Positions 55,256-63,902 of a DNA stretch of 63,902 nt are shown here, one piece after another. A model generated the notes under the pieces. That model was not told where the DNA came from and did no database searches. It was given only the letters and a program-made list of their open reading frames with translations. A program made the translations under genes and the position numbers. Positions within the stretch are counted from its first letter, which is position 1; every line of letters starts with the position of its first letter. The stretch is from NCBI GenBank assembly GCA_015057405.1, contig SVEK01000014.1, forward strand, positions 1-63,902, given 5' to 3'. Source of the stretch: Lachnospiraceae bacterium (GTDB lineage: Bacteria > Bacillota > Clostridia > Lachnospirales > Lachnospiraceae).

Positions 55256-56848
55256 ATGTCTTATACAGCATTATATAGGAAGTTTCGCCCTGCCAATTTT
55301 GGGGAAGTAAGGGGACAGGAACATATTGTAACAACCCTTAAGAATCAGCTGAAACTCGGCAGAATAGGTCACGCATATCTTTTTACGGGAACCAGAGGAA
55401 CAGGAAAAACGTCTGTTGCGAAGATTATGGCCAAGGCTGTTAATTGTGAGAACCCTGATGAAAACGGACCTTGTGGCGAATGTGGAATGTGCAAAAGCAT
55501 TCAAACTCAGACTTCGATGAATGTTGTGGAGTTAGATGCTGCTTCCAACAACGGTGTAGACAGTATACGTGAAATTGTTGATGCCGTTCAATACTCACCG
55601 GCAGAGGGGAAATATAAGGTATACATTATTGATGAGGTTCACATGTTGTCTACAGGAGCTTTTAATGCGCTCCTGAAGACACTTGAGGAGCCGCCGTCAT
55701 ATGTTATTTTTATACTTGCTACGACAGAAGTTAATAAGATACCTATAACGATATTATCCAGATGCCAGAGGTATGATTTTCATAGAATCGGTATAGATAC
55801 AATAGCAGGTCAGTTGGCAAGTCTTGCCGAAAAGGAAGGTATTGAAGCCGAAGAAAAGGCAATAAGATATATTGCTAAAGTTGCGGACGGTTCCATGCGA
55901 GACGGACTTAGTCTGTTTGACCAATGCATTGCATTTTATCTGGGGGAGAAACTAACTTACGATAAGGTACTTGATGTATTGGGTGCAGTTGATACAGATG
56001 TATTTTTCAGAATACTTGATGCGGTTATTGCCGGTGATGTAAAGGCTGCGCTTAAAGTTATAGAAGAGATAATACTTCTTGGACGTGATTTGTCGTGGTT
56101 TATTAACGAGTGGATATGGTATATGCGAAATCTTCTTTTGCTTAAGTCGACAGAAGACTGTGAAGATATGATAGAGATGTCTGCTGATAATCTCAGCGCC
56201 CTCAGACAACAAGCGGAAACAATCGGTGAAGATATTCTCATAAGATATATACGTGTATTGTCGGAACTTGTGGCTGACATACGATATTCCGGTCAGAAAA
56301 GAGTGCTTACCGAGGTTGCGATAGTAAAATTGTGTAAGCCTGAGATGGGGAGCGAACATGATTTCTTAACAATCAAGGATCGTATCAGACGCCTTGAAGC
56401 GATGATTGAAAATGGAAATTTTGTAGCTGTAACTAAGGAGAACAGCACTGATGGTGCTAATGGTGAAACATCTGCCGCAAAAGAAGCTTCTGTGCAGAAG
56501 GTGGTATATCCGTCGGCACTTCCTGAAGATGTAAAAATTGTGGCAGGAAATTGGAATGAGATAGTTGGCCGACTTGACCCGGCACTCTCAAGTACCGTGA
56601 AGAAAATGACCCTTAGTATATCTTCTGATGGCAATGATTCCCTGTTGCTGGTAAGTTCATATGAGGCACTTGTGAAAGTTGTTAACAGTGAAGAGAATAT
56701 AAAGCTGTTAAAAAATTGTATCAATGAATATGTGAAAAAAGAAGTATCTGTTGATGTGAAATATATTAGCGCTGAGGAAGAACACAGAGGATTATACCCT
56801 GATATAGAACGTCTGATAAGCAGTGGAATACCTGTGGACGTTATTTGA
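55256..56848 (+). CDS. dnaX: DNA polymerase III gamma/tau subunit
   Basis: The ATG at 55256 follows GGAG in the end of the PFK gene. The 530-residue protein starts MSYTALYRKFRPANFGEVRGQEH, with Walker A TGTRGTGKTSVAK, a Cys4 zinc site (CENPDENGPCGECGMC), Walker B VYIIDEVHMLS and the SRC sensor motif ILSRCQR. Domain III and a shorter C-terminal part follow. It is the clamp-loader ATPase. ybaB follows 29 bp later. Confidence 0.95.
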   Translation: MSYTALYRKFRPANFGEVRGQEHIVTTLKNQLKLGRIGHAYLFTGTRGTGKTSVAKIMAKAVNCENPDENGPCGECGMCKSIQTQTSMNVVELDAASNNGVDSIREIVDAVQYSPAEGKYKVYIIDEVHMLSTGAFNALLKTLEEPPSYVIFILATTEVNKIPITILSRCQRYDFHRIGIDTIAGQLASLAEKEGIEAEEKAIRYIAKVADGSMRDGLSLFDQCIAFYLGEKLTYDKVLDVLGAVDTDVFFRILDAVIAGDVKAALKVIEEIILLGRDLSWFINEWIWYMRNLLLLKSTEDCEDMIEMSADNLSALRQQAETIGEDILIRYIRVLSELVADIRYSGQKRVLTEVAIVKLCKPEMGSEHDFLTIKDRIRRLEAMIENGNFVAVTKENSTDGANGETSAAKEASVQKVVYPSALPEDVKIVAGNWNEIVGRLDPALSSTVKKMTLSISSDGNDSLLLVSSYEALVKVVNSEENIKLLKNCINEYVKKEVSVDVKYISAEEEHRGLYPDIERLISSGIPVDVI

Positions 56849-56877
56849 TATAATTATATAAATGGAGGAATTATTAA

Positions 56878-57231
56878 ATGGCAAAAAGAGGTGGATTTCC
56901 GGGCGGTATGCCTGGTAATATGGGTAATTTGATGAAGCAGGCACAGAGAATGCAACGTCAGATGGAAGAAAAAACAAAAGAAATGGAAGAAAAAGAGTGG
57001 GAAGGAACTGCAGGTGGCGGAGCTGTTAAGGTTAAGGTTTCGGGTAAAAAAGAGATTGTTGCGGTTAAACTTTCAGAAGAAATTGTTGACCCTGATGATA
57101 TTGAAATGTTAGAGGATCTTATTGTGGCTGCTACCAATGAAGCTCTCAGACAGATGGAAGAAGAGTCTTCAAAAGTAATGGAATCCCTCACCGGAGGGCT
57201 TGGTGGCCTTGGCGGAGGATTCCCATTTTAA
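56878..57231 (+). CDS. YbaB/EbfC nucleoid-associated protein
   Basis: GGAGGA precedes the ATG. The 117-residue protein has a Gly/Met-rich start ([20 protein letters not shown]), a helix, then [25 protein letters not shown] and a Gly-rich end. It binds DNA as a dimer. The usual partner recR is absent; a convergent acyltransferase gene follows after 27 bp. Confidence 0.95.
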   Translation: MAKRGGFPGGMPGNMGNLMKQAQRMQRQMEEKTKEMEEKEWEGTAGGGAVKVKVSGKKEIVAVKLSEEIVDPDDIEMLEDLIVAATNEALRQMEEESSKVMESLTGGLGGLGGGFPF

Positions 57232-57258
57232 GTAGTATTATGTTTGAGCCGGAAGCAA

Positions 57259-58593
57259 TTATCGTTTTTGGACTGAATTCTTAATTTGTTTTTTCGCGGA
57301 GTCAGATGAGGCAGAGTCCTTAGTTCTGGCTCCTATTTTTGTTATTAGGCGGGAAGCCGGTTTTTCCAGTAAAAATGTAGTGGCTATTGCCATGGCGAAT
57401 GAGGCTGCGAAACTTAGTATAAGAAGTTTCCACATCCATGGTTTGTCCCCCAGTTCGTTAGGGAATGTATCACCTTCGTAATATGGAATTCGGTTGTTTT
57501 TGAATGCTGTACATAAAAACTGATGCCATATATACAAGTTAAATGAAATGAGAGATATAAACTTTGCCAGTTTATTTGAAAAGATAAACTTGTACCAATT
57601 GACGGAGTATGCGGTTGCTAAAATGAAAACAAGGAAAAGAATTGAAACATAAAATCTGTTTTCTAACTGCCAGATGTTAAGATTTTCGGCACCGCGTAAT
57701 TGTTTCATAAGATATGAATATACATATATACAACCTAAAGATACGACAGTTGAAATTCCGGCAAATATATTTTTATGGGCAAGTTTATGATAATTTTTTG
57801 CAATCTGCATATAAAGTATTACGCCCAAAAATCCATTGGCATAAACTCCCATATACGATGGGAGCTGATGCAGGAGAAACGGAACATTTGGCTGTTTAAC
57901 TGCAAAACTAATATATATATATGATATGGCATTCATTGTTACGTAGGTAGGTATAGGTTGTTTTTTGAAACAGTATGCTATAAACGGGAATATTATGTAA
58001 AATTGAACTTCAAGGGCAACTGTCCATAATACGCCGTTAAGTAACGTATGTGAAGCCACATCAGGGATAAGGTTATAAGTAAAGGTAAGATGGGATAAAA
58101 TATCTTTAAGCATGAAAGAAGAATCATCTTTAAGAAAGAATCCCGGCGCAGTATATGCGCATGTAAATATATTATATATAAGAACTACACATATGGCAAA
58201 AAGATAAGAAGGTACTATTCTTGCAACTCTTTTTTTATAAAATGTGCCGATTGACGGAATTGTTGTTCCTTCTGTCTGATTTCTTGCATACGGAAGATAA
58301 AGACAAAATCCGCTTAAGAAAATCATCATTGTAACCATCATATATCCTGTTCTCGGAAGCCAGTCAAGGTCTATCAAATTGATGCCGAACCGTTCGAGAA
58401 ACGGAGTGGGAATATTAGGAATAAGCCAGCACTGCTGCCATATATGAAACCAGACAACGATAAGAATGGCCATTGCACGTATACCATCAAGCACGTCAAT
58501 ATGTGAAGTGTTAATTTTGTAATCTGATTTTATTGTATTAGTATCATTATTATTATTATTATTGTGTGAAGTTTTTTTATTATTAACAGCCAT
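57259..58593 (-). CDS. Acyltransferase family 3 membrane protein
   Basis: The ATG at 58593 follows AAAGGA; the frame opens 21 codons earlier without a site. The 444-residue protein begins with an Asn/Lys-rich cytosolic tail that includes a run of Asn (AAT repeats in the DNA), then about ten membrane segments of the Acyl_transf_3 family, with IDVLDGIRAMAILIVVWFHIWQ holding the conserved Arg and His, and FLSGFCLYLPYAR. These enzymes O-acylate surface sugars or lipids. It lies where recR is commonly found. Confidence 0.88.
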   Translation of the reverse strand: MAVNNKKTSHNNNNNNDTNTIKSDYKINTSHIDVLDGIRAMAILIVVWFHIWQQCWLIPNIPTPFLERFGINLIDLDWLPRTGYMMVTMMIFLSGFCLYLPYARNQTEGTTIPSIGTFYKKRVARIVPSYLFAICVVLIYNIFTCAYTAPGFFLKDDSSFMLKDILSHLTFTYNLIPDVASHTLLNGVLWTVALEVQFYIIFPFIAYCFKKQPIPTYVTMNAISYIYISFAVKQPNVPFLLHQLPSYMGVYANGFLGVILYMQIAKNYHKLAHKNIFAGISTVVSLGCIYVYSYLMKQLRGAENLNIWQLENRFYVSILFLVFILATAYSVNWYKFIFSNKLAKFISLISFNLYIWHQFLCTAFKNNRIPYYEGDTFPNELGDKPWMWKLLILSFAASFAMAIATTFLLEKPASRLITKIGARTKDSASSDSAKKQIKNSVQKR

Positions 58594-58696
58594 AATATTG
58601 GTATATCCTTTCGTCAGGAATTTATTATTAGTCGCGGAGTGTTTTACACCGAACACTTATATTATAAATATATTAATAATTATAGTCAAAGAAAAG

Positions 58697-58725
58697 TTTG
58701 CATTTTGGGATAAATAAGTTATAAT
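58697..58725 (+). promoter_or_regulatory. Promoter of the HAAS/DUF1700-like gene
   Basis: TTTGCA (58697-58702), a 17-base spacer and TATAAT (58720-58725) lie about 40 bases ahead of the start codon. Confidence 0.6.
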
Positions 58726-58766
58726 GCAATATATTAACTTGAAACTTAAGAAGGCAGGAGGTTCCT

Positions 58767-59228
58767 ATGAATAAAGCGGAGTATTTAGATGAACTTAGAG
58801 CATGCCTGCAGGGCCGTGTTGACAATGTTGAACTTAACAGACAGATTGAGTATTACAGCACATATATAGATAATGAGATTAACAGAGGTAGAAGTGAACA
58901 GGAAATTCTTGCAGAACTGGGAAGTGCAAGGCTTATTGCAAAAACGATATTACAGACATATCAGCTAAGAGATGACCCGATAAGCAGACAATATGCGGAT
59001 AACAACTACAATCAGGAAGAAACTTCGGAAATGGATACAACCGAGAGTTTCGGAGACAGAATCAGAAGAATTCTTAAAATTGCCATTATTTTGATTTTTG
59101 TTGTTTTGATTTTGGGTGTTATTTTCAAGGTTGTTACTGTCGTTATTCCGGTAATAATTATGATATTGCTTATTACAACAATTTTCAGATTGTTTGGACA
59201 TGGCGGACATGGCGGACGTTGGCGTTAA
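58767..59228 (+). CDS. HAAS/DUF1700-type membrane protein
   Basis: GCAGGAGG precedes the ATG. The 153-residue protein starts with a helical domain of the HAAS/DUF1700 type (NKAEYLDELRACLQGRV, then IEYYSTYIDNEINRGRSEQEILAELGS), a charged linker, and two adjacent membrane segments (LKIAIILIFVVLILGVIFKV and following) with a Gly/His-rich end. Such proteins often pair with PadR regulators; none is adjacent here. Function unknown. Confidence 0.82.
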   Translation: MNKAEYLDELRACLQGRVDNVELNRQIEYYSTYIDNEINRGRSEQEILAELGSARLIAKTILQTYQLRDDPISRQYADNNYNQEETSEMDTTESFGDRIRRILKIAIILIFVVLILGVIFKVVTVVIPVIIMILLITTIFRLFGHGGHGGRWR

Positions 59229-59330
59229 TTAACGTGAAGTATTATTTTGATGTAGTGATGTTAAGGTGAATAGATTTTTGTGTTGGGTGCATACTAAACC
59301 TGTAACAAAATTATATCAGGAGGTAATGTC

Positions 59331-59543
59331 ATGAAAGAGAATAATACTTCAAAAAACAACACAAGTAAATCAACACAGAATAACGCGTCACAGGACAGTT
59401 CAAGAAATGGGGTATCAAAGAATTACAGCAAGGATTCTTCTAAGGACTACTCAAAGGATTCTTCAAGGGATTCTTCAAGGGACTGTACAAAGGACAGTTC
59501 AAGAAATTCATCTCAGAACTCATCACAGAATAATCAGAGATAG
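59331..59543 (+). CDS. Small Ser/Lys/Asn-rich low-complexity protein
   Basis: A strong AGGAGG site precedes the ATG by 6 bases, and an intrinsic terminator follows, which supports a true gene despite the composition. The 70-residue product is made almost only of Ser, Asn, Lys, Asp, Arg, Thr and Gln, with tandem SKDYSKDSSRDSSRD-like units; it would be disordered. It has no hydrophobic segment and a single Cys. I know no family. Confidence 0.65.
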   Translation: MKENNTSKNNTSKSTQNNASQDSSRNGVSKNYSKDSSKDYSKDSSRDSSRDCTKDSSRNSSQNSSQNNQR

Positions 59544-59578
59544 TTTCTGTATCACGTGATTTAAGTTTTGGTTTGTTG

Positions 59579-59616
59579 TGCTGCGCGCCGAAGTTGGTTT
59601 GGCGCGTGGCATTTTT
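59579..59616 (+). terminator. Intrinsic terminator after the low-complexity gene
   Basis: TGCTGCGCGCC (59579-59589) pairs with GGCGCGTGGCA (59601-59611), two wobbles, followed by TTTTT. Confidence 0.88.
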
Positions 59617-59759
59617 GCTTTTTGCAATAATATATGATTGACATTTGTATGTTTGAAGAAATCTTGATAAAATGATTCTACATGTGATTGAAAAGTGGCG
59701 GTAACATTTAGTCGGTGGGTGTATAGATTAATTATAAGAACTGTGAAAAAGGGAAAATT

Positions 59760-60095
59760 ATGAGTAACACATGGAACATTACACCATCGCAACTGGATAA
59801 GAAACAAAATAACGGAGAAAAGATGTATATCGTTGATTTGAGGCGTGATTCTGATTACAGAACGGGGCATATCAAAGGTGCAATAAATGTTTATGTTGAT
59901 GATGAGGATTTGATAATCCCGGAATTTCTTGTCAAAATGATATACCGGCATATGAATAAAAGCATGGTTATTTTATATTGTGAAAATGGAATAACGTCAA
60001 TGAGGTGTGTGGCAAAACTCAGGAAACAGGGTCTTACGGTCTATAATTTATACGGTGGAATAACGGAATACAAGTTGCTTTTTAATGATATATAG
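59760..60095 (+). CDS. Rhodanese-like domain protein
   Basis: The 111-residue protein is a single rhodanese domain: YIVDLRRDSDYRTGHIKGAINV, then the active-site loop Cys in LYCENGITSMR, then LRKQGLTVYNLYGGITEY. It may carry sulfur on that Cys. The ribosome site is weak (AAAGGG). It lies 38 bp upstream of the RNA methyltransferase gene and may share its transcript. Confidence 0.88.
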   Translation: MSNTWNITPSQLDKKQNNGEKMYIVDLRRDSDYRTGHIKGAINVYVDDEDLIIPEFLVKMIYRHMNKSMVILYCENGITSMRCVAKLRKQGLTVYNLYGGITEYKLLFNDI

Positions 60096-60133
60096 TTTAT
60101 ATTAGTAAACATTAATACAGTTTTGGGGGCAAT

Positions 60134-61282
60134 ATGAAAAGTTACGAATGGATTGCGCCATGTCACTTTGGGACAGAGGCAGTTTGTAAAAGAGAAATAA
60201 CTGATTTGGGATATGAGATAAGTCAGGTTGAAGACGGAAAAGTTACATTTAAGGGCGGGCTCGATGCTATGTGTCGTGCCAACATTAATATGCGTACTAC
60301 TGAAAGGATTTTATTGAAGGTGGCATCCTTTAATGCGTATACATTTGATGAACTGTTTGAAAAAACAAAGAAAATACCGTGGGAAGAACTTATTCCAAGG
60401 AATGGCAGGTTCTGGGTGGCGAAAGCCAATTCAATTAAGAGTAAGTTGTTTTCCCCATCAGATATTCAGTCGATTATGAAAAAGGCCATGGTCGAAAGAC
60501 TTAAGGAGCGTTATAAAATCAGCTGGTTTCCGGAAGATGGTGAGGATTATCCTTTAAGAGTAACCATCGTAAAGGATGTTGTAACAATCGGGCTTGATAC
60601 TTCGGGAGAATCCCTTCATAAAAGAGGATACAGAAAATGGACTGCAAAAGCTCCGATAACAGAAACTCTGGCATCTTCTTTGATTATGTTAACCCCGTGG
60701 AATAAGGACAGGCTCCTTATTGATCCGTTTTGCGGTAGTGGTACCATACCTATAGAAGCGGCTATGATGGGAGCACGTATTGCACCGGGAATGAACAGAC
60801 ATTTTATTTCGGAAAAATGGACTTCTCTTGATACAACAGATTTGTATAAAAAAGCATTTGAAGAAGCAAAGAGCATGGTGAATCCGGATGCGGAACTCGC
60901 CATTCAGGGATACGATATAGATGAAGAATGTATCAGAATGTCAATGGCCAATGCAAAACTTGCCGGCGTAGACAAAATGATTCATTTTCAACGAAGGTCT
61001 GTTGAAGAGTTGAGCAGTAACAAAAAGTATGGCTTTATTATTACCAATCCGCCGTATGGTGAACGTTTGGAAGATAAAGCTACAGTTCAAAAGTTGTATT
61101 CTGTTATGGGTAATGTGTTTGATAATCTTGATACGTGGTCAAAGTTTATTATTACGGCTTATGAAGATGCAGAACGTTATCTCGGAAGAAAAGCCGGGAA
61201 GAACAGAAAGTTATACAACGGAATGATGAAGACATATTTTTTACAATACATGGGGCCGAAGCCGCCTCGTAAAAATTCGTAA
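60134..61282 (+). CDS. THUMP-domain class I rRNA methyltransferase (RlmL/YpsC type)
   Basis: GGGGGC precedes the ATG. The 382-residue protein has an N-terminal ferredoxin-like/THUMP part (about 1-160) and a SAM-dependent domain with DPFCGSGTIPIEAAMMGARIAPG and the catalytic IITNPPYGERLED. The family methylates guanine N2 or similar positions in 23S rRNA; the exact site is not set here. Its length fits the Firmicutes YpsC group. Confidence 0.92.
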   Translation: MKSYEWIAPCHFGTEAVCKREITDLGYEISQVEDGKVTFKGGLDAMCRANINMRTTERILLKVASFNAYTFDELFEKTKKIPWEELIPRNGRFWVAKANSIKSKLFSPSDIQSIMKKAMVERLKERYKISWFPEDGEDYPLRVTIVKDVVTIGLDTSGESLHKRGYRKWTAKAPITETLASSLIMLTPWNKDRLLIDPFCGSGTIPIEAAMMGARIAPGMNRHFISEKWTSLDTTDLYKKAFEEAKSMVNPDAELAIQGYDIDEECIRMSMANAKLAGVDKMIHFQRRSVEELSSNKKYGFIITNPPYGERLEDKATVQKLYSVMGNVFDNLDTWSKFIITAYEDAERYLGRKAGKNRKLYNGMMKTYFLQYMGPKPPRKNS

Positions 61283-61295
61283 ATATACAAAAGAA

Positions 61296-62543
61296 ATGAG
61301 GGATGAAGCATTGAAAAATATACAATTGAAGACAATTGCCTTGCTGAGTGTATGTTTTATGATGCTTGTTGTGTTCGTTTCTGTAATTACGGAAGAGAAT
61401 GCTGTGAAAATGGCAAGTGCTACAGACGGTAATGCAGCTGTGAAAGCGATTACATTAGAAATGTACGAGGAAGGATTTGCCAAAATTGCTTCGGACAGAG
61501 AACTTTTAGAGGATGTAGTGGATATTCCTGATTACGATCTTGTGTCAGAAAGTGAACCGTTAGTGGGAAGCACAAGGTGGAAGATTATTTCAGATGAAAT
61601 GTCAGGGAATATGCAGTTGCTTTTTCCTAAATTGCCGGATGATGCAATAATTAGTGTAGAAGATGATTACATGAACAGAACGGCAAGAATTACTATTGAT
61701 AACTGTCAGCCGGAAGAATATTCGCTTGACGAGTTTCATCATGTGACAGGTAATACATATTACATTGACAGTGTGTCATCTTATAGGGAGAAAGATGCAA
61801 TAAAAGCTATCAAAGTAATTAAGGAACCGTCTGACAATTATAACGGGGCTGAACGTATTATAGTTGAAGTAATATTTGATACAGTGTATGTGTATGAAGT
61901 GCATGAATATAATGATATTTGTTGTATTGATGTGCGTAATCCTAAGGATGTTTACAAAAATATAATTGTAGTTGATGCCGGGCATGGCGGAATTGATAAC
62001 GGCTGCAGCACAAGGGATGGATCGAATATAGAAAAGAAGGTTACCCTTAGTATGGTTAAGGAATTAAAAAAGTTGTTGGATAAAACTAATGTTAAAACCT
62101 ACTATACAAGACTGGGTGATGATTCCCTTGCTTTGGCTGAACGAAGTTCGCTGGCCAATGAACTTAAAGCTGATCTGTTTATTAGCATACATTGTAACTA
62201 TTATGAGTATTACTGGATATATGATGTTCACGGAGTGGAAACACTTTTTTCGTCTACGCGCAGGTCTAAGAAGGATGACAGTAAAAAACTGGCGTCCAAT
62301 ATGCTTGACAGTATTGTTAAACATTCAGGAATCTCAAAACGTGAAGTTATTGATACAAAAAAGAAGTTTTATATTTTAAGAAACAGTAAAGTTCCAACGA
62401 CCATAATAGAAACAGGATATATGTCACACTCTAAAGATTTGGCATATTTTACGCACAAGAAAAAATTAAAATCTATTGTAAACGGAATATATGATGGTAT
62501 AATGAAGTCTTACAAAGATATATACGGAATTGATATCGACTAA
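61296..62543 (+). CDS. N-acetylmuramoyl-L-alanine amidase (Amidase_3)
   Basis: The start may be ATG at 61296 (no clear site) or TTG at 61311, which has GAGGG 9 bases upstream; the choice changes five residues. A single N-terminal membrane segment anchors it. A novel-looking region of about 200 residues precedes the C-terminal amidase domain (about 225-405), which has zinc ligands in VVDAGHGGIDNGC, ISIHCNYYE and Glu in TTIIETGYMSH. It would cut the peptide from muramic acid in the cell wall. rdgB follows after 41 bp. Confidence 0.9.
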   Translation: MRDEALKNIQLKTIALLSVCFMMLVVFVSVITEENAVKMASATDGNAAVKAITLEMYEEGFAKIASDRELLEDVVDIPDYDLVSESEPLVGSTRWKIISDEMSGNMQLLFPKLPDDAIISVEDDYMNRTARITIDNCQPEEYSLDEFHHVTGNTYYIDSVSSYREKDAIKAIKVIKEPSDNYNGAERIIVEVIFDTVYVYEVHEYNDICCIDVRNPKDVYKNIIVVDAGHGGIDNGCSTRDGSNIEKKVTLSMVKELKKLLDKTNVKTYYTRLGDDSLALAERSSLANELKADLFISIHCNYYEYYWIYDVHGVETLFSSTRRSKKDDSKKLASNMLDSIVKHSGISKREVIDTKKKFYILRNSKVPTTIIETGYMSHSKDLAYFTHKKKLKSIVNGIYDGIMKSYKDIYGIDID

Positions 62544-62584
62544 AAGGAAACGAGAATCATTAATGGATGAGGTGGACAGAAGAA

Positions 62585-63190
62585 ATGGATATAGTTTTTG
62601 CAACGGGCAATCAGGGTAAACTTGACGAAATAAGAGAGATAATGAATGATTTTCTTGTCAGACACAATATCAGGCTCAGGTCATTAAAGGAAGTCGGAAT
62701 AGATGCAGATATTGAAGAAGACGGGGAAACATTTGAAGAAAATGCATTGATAAAAGCCAGAGAGATTGCAAAATTAACTGATTGTATTGTTTTGGCAGAT
62801 GATTCCGGGCTGGAGGTTGATTACCTTGACAAAGCACCGGGAATATATTCAGCGCGGTATTTGGGAGTTGATACTTCCTATACGGTGAAGAATAATCATA
62901 TAATTGATTTGTTGAAGGATGTGGAAGGCGAGGAAAGAAGCGCAAGGTTTGTGTGTGTTATTGCATGTGTAACGCCTGATTCAAAAGAGATTATTGTAAG
63001 GGGAACTGTAGAAGGACGGATTGCTCATGAAATTATGGGCGAGCATGGTTTTGGATACGATCCGATATTTTATTTGCCGGAAAGAGGTTGTACTACGGCT
63101 GAACTTGACCCGGCAGAAAAAAATAAAATAAGCCACAGAGGTCGTGCGCTCATGGGTATGATGGAAAAACTTGAAGAATTATTGGCATAG
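62585..63190 (+). CDS. rdgB: XTP/dITP pyrophosphatase
   Basis: The ATG at 62585 lies 10 bases after GAGGTG; an in-frame ATG at 62567 overlaps that site. The 201-residue protein has the HAM1/RdgB motifs FATGNQGKLDEIREIM, ADDSGLEVDYLDKAPGIYSARY, GEHGFGYDPIFYLPE and ISHRGRALM. It removes deaminated purine nucleotides from the pool. Confidence 0.95.
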   Translation: MDIVFATGNQGKLDEIREIMNDFLVRHNIRLRSLKEVGIDADIEEDGETFEENALIKAREIAKLTDCIVLADDSGLEVDYLDKAPGIYSARYLGVDTSYTVKNNHIIDLLKDVEGEERSARFVCVIACVTPDSKEIIVRGTVEGRIAHEIMGEHGFGYDPIFYLPERGCTTAELDPAEKNKISHRGRALMGMMEKLEELLA

Positions 63191-63272
63191 ATTGATTGTA
63201 TTTACAATGTTATTACATTGTTGCAGTGAAAATATATTATGCAGGAATATTATTTTGTGAAAGGAAATTATC

Positions 63273-63752
63273 ATGTTAAAACATTATTTTATTATATTTT
63301 TTATTTCAATGGTTCCGTTAATTGAACTTAGAGGTGCTATTCCTTATGCGGTGGCATTTGATTTGCCGATGGGTATTTCTTATGCCATATGTATAATCGG
63401 GAATATGATTCCTGTCCCGTTTATATTTTTCTTCGCAAGAAAAGTGTTGGAGTGGGGTGCTGATAAGAAAATAATAGGGCCTTTCTTTACATTTTGTCTG
63501 AAAAAGGGACATAAGGGCGGAAAAAAACTTGAGGAAAAAGCAGGAAAGGGTCTGTTTATTGCATTGCTTTTGTTTGTTGGAATTCCGCTTCCGGGAACAG
63601 GAGCATGGACCGGAACATTGGCAGCAAGTATACTTGATATGGATTTTAAAACCAGCGTTATTGCGGTAGTGCTTGGTGTGGTTCTTGCAGGTGTTATTAT
63701 GGGGCTTGCGAGTGCCGGCTTATTTGGCAGTCTTGGTGCAGTAATAGGATAA
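63273..63752 (+). CDS. COG2426-type small multidrug export family membrane protein
   Basis: AAAGGA precedes the ATG. The 159-residue protein has four membrane segments and family motifs VPLIELRGAIPYAVAF, GNMIPVPFIFFFARKVL and GIPLPGTGAWTG. The family is annotated as putative small multidrug export protein, but no transport has been shown for most members. Confidence 0.88.
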   Translation: MLKHYFIIFFISMVPLIELRGAIPYAVAFDLPMGISYAICIIGNMIPVPFIFFFARKVLEWGADKKIIGPFFTFCLKKGHKGGKKLEEKAGKGLFIALLLFVGIPLPGTGAWTGTLAASILDMDFKTSVIAVVLGVVLAGVIMGLASAGLFGSLGAVIG

Positions 63753-63820
63753 ATTCCGGACCGGTAAGATTTTGGTGTGATAATTGTTTTGTGACAAACT
63801 CACAGATGTGGAGGAATTAC

Positions 63821-63902
63821 ATGAAGAACAAGGACAACAAGGATAAGATGATTGGTGACAAAAAAATGTACATGAAAATAATGGTTAATTATTTGCTGTT
63901 TG
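63821..63902 (+). CDS. Start of a further gene, cut by the window edge
   Basis: GGAGG lies 6 bases before an ATG at 63821. The 27 visible residues are a Lys/Asp-rich tail (MKNKDNKDKMIGDKKM) followed by the beginning of a hydrophobic segment (IMVNYLLF), so it is probably a membrane protein with a cytosolic N terminus. The family cannot be told. Confidence 0.6.
   Translation, partial: MKNKDNKDKMIGDKKMYMKIMVNYLLF

Noticed and set aside
1-63902. tRNA genes, prophage or integrase in the window
   Set aside because: No cloverleaf-like segment with TTCRA arm in an intergenic gap and no integrase, portal or capsid-like protein was found.

Overview
The window is about 64 kb of AT-rich chromosome from a low-GC Gram-positive anaerobe, most likely a Lachnospiraceae-type Clostridia (Butyrivibrio, Coprococcus or Lachnospira relatives). 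This rests on the strong AGGAGG-type ribosome sites, several lipoproteins, intracellular and lipoprotein plant-polysaccharide hydrolases (GH43, GH2, GH10), the Firmicutes arrangement rpsF-ssb-rpsR / gdpP-rplI-dnaB, and secreted bacterial Ig-like (BIG2) and FN3 proteins. I cannot name the species. No rRNA, tRNA, CRISPR array, integrase or transposase gene was seen.

Layout. 1-2.4 kb: end of a polysaccharide locus (a flippase missing its N terminus, and an FrhB-like iron-sulfur oxidoreductase). 2.4-10.3 kb: a lasso-peptide (RiPP) cluster of the paeninodin type. It has a nucleotidyltransferase, B2 peptidase, B1/PqqD recognition protein and ABC exporter on the + strand; a macrolactam cyclase between two different precursor genes on the - strand; and an HprK-like peptide kinase on the + strand. 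A cytosolic histidine kinase and OmpR-type regulator follow. 12.2-16.4 kb: GH43, thioredoxin and GH2 beta-galactosidase. 16.4-17.6 kb: a GC-rich non-coding stretch with about 15 tandem copies of a 62-bp repeat, then a palindromic element related to one inside the lasso cluster, then a 3 x 24-bp repeat. 17.7-26.5 kb: a probable operon with a very large solute-binding lipoprotein, two sugar-type permeases, an HlyD-like adaptor, an orphan MacB-like extracellular protein and a polyprenyl-phosphate sugar transferase. 26.6-27.6 kb: a BIG2 gene broken by an in-frame stop.

28-44.6 kb: a DHH phosphoesterase, secreted phosphoesterase, GH10 xylanase, gltX, a UvrD-like helicase, a cyclophilin lipoprotein, FN3 and BIG2 surface proteins, a dehydrogenase and a MerR regulator. 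44.8-50.7 kb: dnaB, rplI, gdpP, then rpsR, ssb and rpsF. 50.9-54 kb: xylulokinase and an L-fucose/L-arabinose-isomerase-family enzyme. 54.2-63.9 kb: phosphofructokinase, dnaX, ybaB (no recR next to it), an acyltransferase, small membrane proteins, an RNA methyltransferase, an amidase, rdgB, a small export protein and the start of one more gene.

The most notable item is the lasso cluster. Its two precursors have 18-residue leaders that both end Glu-Thr-Ala before a His, both end in Ser (the expected kinase target), and have matching promoters. One has an Asp at core position 9, which fits a 9-residue ring. The other is Gly/Asn-rich and has no acidic residue where a lasso ring needs one. Next in interest are the structured dispersed repeats, the 62-bp array, and the operon mixing importer permeases with efflux-type parts.
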